DNA of 19,691 bases from an uncultured Collinsella sp. (lineage in GTDB: Bacteria > Actinomycetota > Coriobacteriia > Coriobacteriales > Coriobacteriaceae), in assembly GCA_900551205.1 (NCBI GenBank), contig URUW01000010.1, forward strand, positions 1 through 19,691. Direction: 5' to 3'. The notes below the pieces were generated by a model that saw nothing but the letters and a program-made list of their open reading frames with translations, was not told the DNA's origin and ran no database searches. Shown one piece after another: positions 14,133-19,691 of the stretch. A program made the translations under genes and the position numbers. The stretch's first letter is position 1. The number at the start of each line of letters is the position of its first letter.

Positions 14133-14150
14133 TTGCTAGCAGTATAGCAA
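14133..14150 (-). promoter_or_regulatory. Antitoxin promoter -10 within a palindrome
   Basis: TTGCTA (14133-14138) and TAGCAA (14145-14150) are perfect inverted arms. On the minus strand the segment reads TTGCTATACTGCTAGCAA, placing a -10-like TATACT inside the dyad, 24 bp before the start codon. Ribbon-helix-helix antitoxins commonly repress at such sites; binding here is inference. Confidence 0.55.
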
Positions 14151-14166
14151 ACTTGAGAGGCCACAC

Positions 14167-14200
14167 AAAAAGAGCCCCGCCCGCGTACGGACGGAGCCCT
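14167..14200 (-). terminator. Rho-independent terminator of the purine genes (after purN)
   Basis: A 13-bp stem (14171-14183 with 14188-14200, G:U pairs included) with loop CGTA is followed on the minus strand by a TTTTT run. A second hairpin with AGAGAG/CTCTCT arms (14229-14251) lies closer to the purN stop at 14261. Together they separate purN from the toxin-antitoxin operon. Confidence 0.8.
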
Positions 14201-14260
14201 ATCAACTTTTTTCGATCGCTTGCGTCCCAGAGAGCGCTCAGCGAACTCTCTTACACGCGA

Positions 14261-14959
14261 CTAGCGTGCCGCATCAATTGCCACTTTGCCGCTCTCCAGC
14301 ACGTGGACGCGGCCGTCGGCGAGCATCTGCACGACCTCGGGATACAGTACGTGCTCAATCGCGTGGATGTGTTCCTCGAGCGTGTCGACATCCCAGCCCT
14401 CCTCGACAGCCAGCGCGCGCTGGGCGATGATGGGGCCGTTGTCGTAGACCTCGTTGGCAAAGTGCACGGTCACGCCGGTCACCTTGACGCCGCGCGCAAA
14501 GGCATCGTCGATCGCATGCGCGCCGGTAAAGCTCGGCAGCAGCGCCGGATGCAGGTTCACCACGCGGTTGGGAAACGCCGCCAGCAGCGGCGTGTGCACC
14601 ATGCGCATGTAGCCGGCCATGACCACATACTCGCAGCCGCGCTCGAGCAGCTCGTGCGCGATGATCTCGTCGGCGGCGATGGGGTCGGCATAGACATCCT
14701 TGGACAGCGTCAGCGTCTGGATACCCGCACGCTCGGCACGCTGCAGGCCCTTGGCCAAAGGACGGCTCGACACCACAAGCTCAATCGAAGCGTTGAGCTT
14801 GCCGGCGGCGATCAGATCGATCAGCGCCTGCAGGTTGGTACCCGAACCGCTGATGAGCACACCGATCTTGAGCGGCTCGGCCGTATCGGTGCCGGTCGGA
14901 CGGGTGTAGGGCACAAAGCCCAGGCCCTCGGCAGCAGCCATCTGCTCGCTAGCGCTCAT
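14261..14959 (-). CDS. purN: Phosphoribosylglycinamide formyltransferase
   Basis: PurN transfers a formyl group from 10-formyl-tetrahydrofolate to GAR, step 3 of purine synthesis. The 232-residue protein carries the expected ISGSGTNLQAL phosphate loop (36-46), YVVMAGYMRM, and the catalytic set Asn135 and His137 in NLHPALLPSF plus Asp173 in VYDNGPIIAQ. It is about 30 residues longer at the N-terminus than E. coli PurN; that extension is not obviously functional. The ATG at 14959 overlaps the purM stop by 11 bp, so translation is likely coupled. The nearest ribosome site (AAGG, twelve bases away) is weak, and an internal ATG at residue 7 is an alternative start. Confidence 0.96.
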   Translation of the reverse strand: MSASEQMAAAEGLGFVPYTRPTGTDTAEPLKIGVLISGSGTNLQALIDLIAAGKLNASIELVVSSRPLAKGLQRAERAGIQTLTLSKDVYADPIAADEIIAHELLERGCEYVVMAGYMRMVHTPLLAAFPNRVVNLHPALLPSFTGAHAIDDAFARGVKVTGVTVHFANEVYDNGPIIAQRALAVEEGWDVDTLEEHIHAIEHVLYPEVVQMLADGRVHVLESGKVAIDAAR

Positions 14960-16052
14960 CGGAGTACACGACCTTACCGGAACCCTCGACGCACTCGCCC
15001 ACGCGGAACGGCTTCTCGCCCAGCGCGACCAGGGCCTCGGTCACGGTAGCCTCGTCCTCGGGGGCAACGATCAGGCACAGGCCGACGCCCATGTTGAAGG
15101 TCTTGCATGCCTCGTTGGGCGCGAGCTCGGCCTGACGCGACACGTAGGTGATGACGGGCGGAATATCCCAGCCCATCTCGGCACCGTTGCGGGTGACCAC
15201 GGCATCGACATCGTCGGCGAGCGCGCGGTTGAGGTTCTCGGTAATGCCGCCACCGGTGATGTGAGCAATGGCGTGCACGTTGACGTCGCCACGCAGCAGC
15301 TCCAGAATCGGCTTCACATAGATGCGCGTGGGAGCCAGCAGAGCGTCGGCCAGCGAAGCACCGCCGAGCTCCTCGAGCGGACGGCTCAGCTCCTCGGCCT
15401 TAGCGGCGGCCTCGGGCGTGCCCGGTTTGATGCCGTCGACGCCGATGACCTTGCGCACGAGCGAGTAGCCGTTGGAGTGCACGCCGGTGGAAGGCAGACC
15501 CAGGATCACATCGCCGGGGCGAACGTTCGCGGGGTCGAGCATCTTGGGACGGTCGACGACGCCCACGGTAAAGCCGGCGAGGTCGTAGTCGGCGGGAGCC
15601 ATGACGCCGGGGTGCTCGGCCATCTCGCCGCCCACGAGCGCGCAGCCCGCGAGCTTGCAGCCATCGGCCACGCCCTTGATGATCTTTGCCATGTGCTCGG
15701 CCTCGATGTGACCGATGGCAACGTAGTCCAGGAAGAACAGCGGCTCGGCGCCCGAAGCCAAAATGTCGTTGACGCACATAGCGACCAGGTCCTGGCCCAC
15801 CGTCTCGTGACGGTCCATGATCTGGGCGAGCACGAGCTTGGTGCCCACGCCGTCGGTACCGCTGATCAGGATCGGGTCTTCCATATCCTTAAGCGCGGCA
15901 GCCGAGAACAGGCCACCGAAGCCGCCGATGCCGCCGATAACTTCGGGACGATTGGTGTCCTTGACCATCTGCTTAATCGCGTCGACGGCGCGACCGCCCT
16001 CGGCGGTATCGACGCCGGCGTCCTCGTACGTCACATGCTTGCTGTCGCTCAT
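14949..16052 (-). CDS. purM: Phosphoribosylformylglycinamidine cyclo-ligase (AIR synthetase)
   Basis: PurM closes the imidazole ring, converting FGAM to AIR with ATP, step 5 of purine synthesis. The 367-residue length is typical. Visible signatures are VTYEDAGVD at the start, GGIGGFGGLF, SGTDGVGTKLVLA, GQDLVAMCVNDILASGAEPL, DGCKLAGCALVGGEMAEHPG, PGDVILGLPSTGVHSNGYSL and AHITGGGITENLNRAL. The ATG at 16052 follows AGGAAGG by about five bases. It lies 157 bp after purF, a gap holding the purF hairpin, so it may have its own transcript start or depend on read-through. Confidence 0.97.
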   Translation of the reverse strand: MSDSKHVTYEDAGVDTAEGGRAVDAIKQMVKDTNRPEVIGGIGGFGGLFSAAALKDMEDPILISGTDGVGTKLVLAQIMDRHETVGQDLVAMCVNDILASGAEPLFFLDYVAIGHIEAEHMAKIIKGVADGCKLAGCALVGGEMAEHPGVMAPADYDLAGFTVGVVDRPKMLDPANVRPGDVILGLPSTGVHSNGYSLVRKVIGVDGIKPGTPEAAAKAEELSRPLEELGGASLADALLAPTRIYVKPILELLRGDVNVHAIAHITGGGITENLNRALADDVDAVVTRNGAEMGWDIPPVITYVSRQAELAPNEACKTFNMGVGLCLIVAPEDEATVTEALVALGEKPFRVGECVEGSGKVVYSDER

Positions 16053-16170
16053 CTGAGCCTTCCTCTCCCACTACCGTGGCGCCGCGCGGGCGCCAAACGG
16101 TGCTCATAATTGCGTTCATTTCGGCGTGTGCCATAACAGCACCCGCCGTCATATCAACAAAACAGCAGGT

Positions 16171-16212
16171 AAAACCTACCAAAATATACCTGTCCCCATA
16201 TGGCAGGTTTTA
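16171..16212 (-). terminator. Hairpin at the purF stop codon, GGGGACAG family
   Basis: AAAACCTACC (16171-16180) pairs with GGCAGGTTTT (16202-16211), with one mismatch; the loop contains CCTGTCCCC. It overlaps the last bases of purF and resembles the elements at 1211 and 6876. The minus-strand stem is followed by a short T-poor flank, so it may act as an attenuator between purF and purM rather than a full terminator. Confidence 0.5.
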
Positions 16213-17880
16213 GGCCTCGCCGTGCTCCTCTTCCCAGCTGCGGTCGTCGTATTTCTCGACCACGGCGTCGTCGTCAAAGTACAGCGGCTTGTCCAGGTTG
16301 CGGGGCTTAAAGCCCTCCATAAACTTGTCGCGGCCAAAGCTCTCGGGAATCGCCACGGGATAGCGGCCGGTAAAGCACGCGTCGCAGTAGCCGCCCTTGG
16401 GCATGACCTTAAGCAGGCCCTCGACCGAAAGGAAGGCCAGCGAATCGGCGCCGATATACTCGCAAATCTCGTCGACCGTCTTGTTGGCGCTGATAAGCTG
16501 CGACTGCACGTCGGTATCGATACCGTAGAAGCACGGCCAAATGACCTCGGGCGAGTTGATGCGGATGTGAATCTCCTTGGCGCCGGCGTTGCGCAGCATC
16601 TTGACGAGCTGCACCATGGTGGTGCCGCGCACGATGGAGTCGTCGATGACGACCAGGCGCTTGCCCTCGATATTGTCGCGCAGCGGGTTGAGTTTCATGC
16701 GCACGCCCATGGCGCGCAGCTCCTGCGTGGGCTCGATAAACGTACGGCCCACGTAGCGGTTCTTGATGAGGCCCTCGCCAAAGGGAATACCGCTCTCGTG
16801 CGAATACCCCTCCGCGGGCGGCAGGCCGGAGTCGGGCACGCCGATGACCAGGTCGGCCTCGACGGGCTCCTCGTGTGCCAGCTGACGACCCATGTCGTAA
16901 CGGCAGGCGTAGACGCTCTTGCCGTTCATGATGGAGTCGGGGCGGGCAAAGTAGACCTGCTCAAAGATGCAGTTAGCAGGCTCTTCGGCGGCAGGCACGC
17001 CCTGCTCGGACACAAGACCCTCGGCGCTGATGCGCAAGATCTCGCCGGGACGGACGTCACGGACGTACTCGGCACCCACGATGTCGAGCGCACAGGTCTC
17101 GGAGGCAACGACCCAGCCGCCGGCACGGGTGACATGGACGGCGGAGTCGACCGTCGCGGCGCCGTCTTGCGAGGGCAGCTGCGAAACAGAAGCAGCGTCG
17201 GCCTGATCCAGGCCCTCGTCCACGAGCTTGCCAAGCACCAGCGGGCGAATGCCGTGAGGATCGCGGAAGGCGTAGAGCGCCTGCTCGTTGATGAGCGTCA
17301 TGGCGTAGCCGCCGCGCACGAGCTCCATGGTCTTACGAATGCCCTCGCGCAGATGGCCTGTACGCTGAGTAAAGTAGCCGATAAGCTTGGTCGCGACCTC
17401 GGAATCCGAATTGGAGAGGAACGGCACGCCCAGCTCGATCAGCTGGCGGCGCAGCTCGTCGGTGTTGACCAGAGTGCCGTTGTGAGCAAGCGCGATAATG
17501 ACGCTGTTGATGGTAGAGAGATGCGGCTGCGAGGCTTCCCAGCTCTTGGCACCGGCGGTGCCATAGCGCACGTGGCCCACGGCCAGCTGACCGGAGAGCG
17601 TCGACAGGTCGGCGTTGGAGAACACGCGATCGAGCAGTCCCAGGTCCTTGCGAACCATAACCGTGCCGCCATCACCCACGGCGATTCCCGCCGATTCCTG
17701 GCCGCGATGCTGTAGCGCGCGCAGACCAAAGTACGTCAGTCGAGCCACGTCGCGATCGGGCGCCCACACACCAAAAATGCCGCATTCCTCATGCAGCTGG
17801 TCGGAGTCCGGATCATACGTCGACATGGCGTTCACCTGTCCCGCGGCACGCTCGGCCGCGCGGATGGTTTCTTGAGACAT
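16210..17880 (-). CDS. purF: Amidophosphoribosyltransferase, iron-sulfur (Bacillus) type
   Basis: PurF makes phosphoribosylamine from PRPP and glutamine, the first committed purine step. From the ATG at 17880 (GAGGGGA six bases upstream) the product has 556 residues. An alternative ATG at 17826, behind AGGTGA, would leave a 14-residue propeptide. The N-terminal nucleophile is Cys33 in EECGIFGVW, exposed after propeptide removal. The glutaminase domain includes LRALQHRGQESAG, GHVRYGT and AHNGTLVN. The PRPP loop is VVIDDSIVRGTTM (410-422). Four cysteines (304, 450, 499, 502, in NCIFEQVYFARPDS, WPCFYGID and YCDACFTGRYP) match the 4Fe-4S ligands of the B. subtilis enzyme, implying oxygen sensitivity and propeptide processing. 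Residues 221-248 look like an extra insertion in the glutaminase domain. Confidence 0.97.
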   Translation of the reverse strand: MSQETIRAAERAAGQVNAMSTYDPDSDQLHEECGIFGVWAPDRDVARLTYFGLRALQHRGQESAGIAVGDGGTVMVRKDLGLLDRVFSNADLSTLSGQLAVGHVRYGTAGAKSWEASQPHLSTINSVIIALAHNGTLVNTDELRRQLIELGVPFLSNSDSEVATKLIGYFTQRTGHLREGIRKTMELVRGGYAMTLINEQALYAFRDPHGIRPLVLGKLVDEGLDQADAASVSQLPSQDGAATVDSAVHVTRAGGWVVASETCALDIVGAEYVRDVRPGEILRISAEGLVSEQGVPAAEEPANCIFEQVYFARPDSIMNGKSVYACRYDMGRQLAHEEPVEADLVIGVPDSGLPPAEGYSHESGIPFGEGLIKNRYVGRTFIEPTQELRAMGVRMKLNPLRDNIEGKRLVVIDDSIVRGTTMVQLVKMLRNAGAKEIHIRINSPEVIWPCFYGIDTDVQSQLISANKTVDEICEYIGADSLAFLSVEGLLKVMPKGGYCDACFTGRYPVAIPESFGRDKFMEGFKPRNLDKPLYFDDDAVVEKYDDRSWEEEHGEA

Positions 17881-17921
17881 GGCATCCCCTCAGAGCCTCG
17901 TATTTTGGCGTTACCCGCCTT

Positions 17922-17970
17922 ATTATACGCACGGTGCGACGCGCTCCTCAGCGCATGAGCAGCGCTTTTT
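17922..17970 (-). promoter_or_regulatory. purF promoter -10 with upstream dyad
   Basis: A perfect TATAAT on the minus strand (17922-17927) lies 41 bp before the ATG at 17880. No good -35 is present. Instead, the -35 position falls in a dyad, GCGCT/AGCGC with inner CTCA/TGAG (17941-17965), followed by a T-run on the plus strand (17966-17970). The dyad could be an operator or a plus-strand terminator. Confidence 0.5.
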
Positions 17971-18110
17971 AAAAGCCCACCGAGCTAATAATCCGTTTTG
18001 CGGCCAAACATTTTATCGGTCTGTCCAGCGCAAGCGCCCGCGCCCCCAGATGGCCGCCGCGTCCGCCGTTGGGGATTACAAAGTTGCAATTGGGACGTTC
18101 GTCCTGTCTT

Positions 18111-18139
18111 TTGGCAGGTCGGCGACGTATCCTTATAAC
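18111..18139 (+). promoter_or_regulatory. Promoter of the CmpB-family membrane protein gene
   Basis: TTGGCA (18111-18116) and TATAAC (18134-18139) are separated by exactly 17 bp, 26 bp before the start codon. This is the best housekeeping-type promoter in the window. Confidence 0.65.
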
Positions 18140-18165
18140 CGACAGCAAAACGAGAAAGGTTATGT

Positions 18166-19395
18166 ATGGATCGAAACGAACTCGACCCCAGCGTCCCCAG
18201 CGCCACGGAGGTCAAGAAGATCCCCCTCATCATTAAGGTGTACGCCGTCCTGTGCATCCTGTCCGGCGTGGGCACGCTCCCTTCGGTCGGCGCCTTTATG
18301 TGGCAGGTCATCACCGCGCTCATCAACGGCAACGCCGCCGCCAAGCTCGGCGACAACACGCTCGTCGCGGTCGGCCTTATCGTCGCCGGCATCATGCTCT
18401 CTGCGGCAAGCGCCGTCATCCTGATCATCTTTGGCCTGGACCTTATCAAAAACCAGCGCCGCAACGCCGCTCGCCTGTCCTATATCCTTATCGCGTTTAC
18501 CGTCGTCGAGCTTTTGGTTGACGTGATGCTCCAGGGCATCGGGCCCTTCTTGCTTCGCCCTGCCATCCAGCTCGGCATCCTCGTCGCGCTTTCGGCCACC
18601 GTCGACCCCACGCTGCGCCAGGAGCGCGAGCTGCAGCGCCGCCTGCAGGAGATGCTCGATCGCGACGCCGCCGCCGAGGGCATGCTCGGGCGCGATGAAA
18701 CCGGCGAAGGCTACATTAAGCTCAACTACTTCAACCTGTTCTGGGTATTCTTTGTCTGCTGCATACTCGGCCTGATCGCCGAGGACATCTGGCATATGAC
18801 GGTCGATGACCCGGGCGTTTACCAGAACCGCGCCGGCATGCTGTTTGGCCCCTTCAGCCCCATCTACGGATTTGGCGCCGTGCTCATGACCATGGTGCTT
18901 AACCGCTTCTACAAAAAGAACCCCATCATCATTTTCCTGGTGAGCGCCCTGCTCGGCGCCAGCTTTGAGGTGTTCGTGGGCTGGTTTATGCAGACCGCGT
19001 TTGGCGTGGTCTCGTGGAGCTACTCGCACATAACGCTGTTCGGTTTGCCCGATCCGCTCGTGGTCCTCACGGGCGGACGCACCTGCACGGGCTTCGCCTG
19101 CCTGTGGGGCCTGGGCGGCCTCATCTGGATCAAGCTGCTGCTGCCGAGGCTGCTTAAGCTTATCAACAAGATCCCCTGGAAGAGCCGCTACTCGGCCACC
19201 GTCATCTTTACCGTTATCATGCTGGTCGACGGCGTCATGACGCTGCAGTCGCTCGACTACTGGTACCAGCGCGTTAACGGCACGGAGCCGGACATTCCCG
19301 TCGCACAGTTCTACGGAGAGCACTTCGATAACGAGTACATGGAAAACCGCTTCCAGAGCATGACCATGAGCCCCAAGGATGCGACGCGCGTATAG
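18166..19395 (+). CDS. Multi-spanning membrane protein with CmpB-family (PF06541) domain
   Basis: The protein has 409 residues; its ATG follows GAGAAAGG by six bases. Residues 20-145 contain about four hydrophobic segments, followed by a charged linker (150-185). Residues 187-375 match the family annotated as putative ABC transporter permease CmpB: NLFWVFFVCCILGLIAED, NRAGMLFGPFSPIYGFGAVL, LGASFEVFVGWF and GRTCTGFACLWGLGG. No ATPase partner is adjacent, and the biochemical role of this family is unclear. The N-terminal membrane half is an addition to the core domain. The gene diverges from purF and ends at a strong terminator. Localisation is certain to be membrane; function is not assigned. 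Confidence 0.88.
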   Translation: MDRNELDPSVPSATEVKKIPLIIKVYAVLCILSGVGTLPSVGAFMWQVITALINGNAAAKLGDNTLVAVGLIVAGIMLSAASAVILIIFGLDLIKNQRRNAARLSYILIAFTVVELLVDVMLQGIGPFLLRPAIQLGILVALSATVDPTLRQERELQRRLQEMLDRDAAAEGMLGRDETGEGYIKLNYFNLFWVFFVCCILGLIAEDIWHMTVDDPGVYQNRAGMLFGPFSPIYGFGAVLMTMVLNRFYKKNPIIIFLVSALLGASFEVFVGWFMQTAFGVVSWSYSHITLFGLPDPLVVLTGGRTCTGFACLWGLGGLIWIKLLLPRLLKLINKIPWKSRYSATVIFTVIMLVDGVMTLQSLDYWYQRVNGTEPDIPVAQFYGEHFDNEYMENRFQSMTMSPKDATRV

Positions 19396-19416
19396 CGCTC
19401 ACCGCGCCCAAAACGC

Positions 19417-19456
19417 AAAATGCCCGCCGGTATCACATGTACCGGTGGGCATTTTT
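19417..19456. terminator. Strong bidirectional terminator between convergent genes
   Basis: A 16-bp stem (AAAATGCCCGCCGGTA at 19417-19432 with 19440-19455, one G:U-type mismatch) closes loop TCACATG. T-runs follow on both strands (TTTTT on plus, TTTTG on minus). It serves the membrane-protein gene ending at 19395 and the convergent MoaE-family gene ending at 19486. Confidence 0.88.
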
Positions 19457-19485
19457 ATAAACGATCCTTCTATCGACGCAATCCT

Positions 19486-19691
19486 CTATGCCTCGCGCTC
19501 GACCTCACTCACGCATTCGTTCTTGATGGTGCCAACGAGCGCCTGCAGTGCATCGACCACGTGTGGGCGAATGTCCCCGCCGATAAGCACGAGCATGATG
19601 TCGTCACCTACGGTAAGCTCGCCGCTTGCCAGCCACACGCGCACATAGCCGATACCCGGCATCGCGCGCGTGGCCTCGATAGCAGACCGTA
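19486..19691 (-). CDS. MoaE-family molybdopterin biosynthesis protein, C-terminal part
   Basis: The frame is open from the window edge to the stop at 19486 and yields the last 67 residues. Visible segments are RAMPGIGYVRVWLASGEL, VGDDIMLVLIGGDIRPHV and DALQALVGTIKNECVSEVER. These resemble the C-terminal half of MoaE-like proteins, where a VR-x-x-G-x-L-x-VGD strand and a terminal V-x-x-I-K-x-E-x-x-x-x-E helix pack in molybdopterin synthase. The family occurs widely in Coriobacteriia and Clostridia outside classic moa operons, so true molybdopterin synthase activity is uncertain. The N-terminus is outside the window. Confidence 0.75.
   Translation of the reverse strand, partial: RSAIEATRAMPGIGYVRVWLASGELTVGDDIMLVLIGGDIRPHVVDALQALVGTIKNECVSEVEREA

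Noticed and set aside
15973..16182. Small open frame before purM as a leader peptide
   Set aside because: It has no ribosome site and runs across the purM start in another frame; nothing supports translation.
16126..17715. A 529-codon open frame on the plus strand
   Set aside because: It is antisense to purF, which is unmistakable, and shows no domain pattern.
18160..19323. A 387-codon open frame on the minus strand
   Set aside because: It is antisense to the CmpB-family membrane protein, which has a good promoter, ribosome site and terminator.

Overview
The window is high-GC DNA that reads as an actinobacterial gut commensal of the Coriobacteriia, most like Collinsella. That placement is an inference. 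It rests on the polytopic membrane LuxR-type regulator, the LAATG-ending cell-wall proteins, a purF-purM-purN cluster with a Bacillus-type iron-sulfur PurF, a MoaE-family protein, and many intergenic hairpins built around GGGGACAG. No rRNA, tRNA or CRISPR array was seen.

Left third (1-6872), cell surface block. Three tandem minus-strand genes encode secreted surface proteins: a leucine-rich-repeat protein cut by the window edge, a 664-residue protein with a duplicated aromatic-rich module, and a 548-residue beta-helix-like protein. The last two share an unusually long leader and a C-terminal LAATG wall-anchor signal. All three genes carry the same compound palindrome about 60 bp before the start codon. 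One copy lies in the divergent gap shared with a plus-strand, membrane-embedded LuxR-type regulator. This looks like a small surface-protein regulon and is the most interesting signal in the window.

Middle (6924-13247), minus strand. A polar amino acid ABC importer operon (ATPase, Tat-type lipoprotein binding protein, two permeases) is followed by a cytidylate-kinase-like gene. Upstream of the operon is a 350-bp gene-free stretch full of hairpins, then a YqeY protein, a membrane-anchored parvulin-type foldase, and an orphan PTS EIIA protein.

Right third (13313-19691). A RelB/DinJ-PIN type toxin-antitoxin pair has its toxin broken by one extra base in a G run. Next come purN, purM and purF (transcribed purF to purN), giving steps 1, 3 and 5 of de novo purine synthesis. 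A divergent plus-strand gene encodes a CmpB-family membrane protein. It ends at a strong bidirectional terminator shared with a convergent, partial MoaE-family gene.

Most genes are ordinary housekeeping. The unusual content is intergenic: the three-copy regulatory motif, a tandem pair of long inverted repeats, a dispersed GGGGACAG hairpin family, and a structured stretch upstream of the ABC operon.
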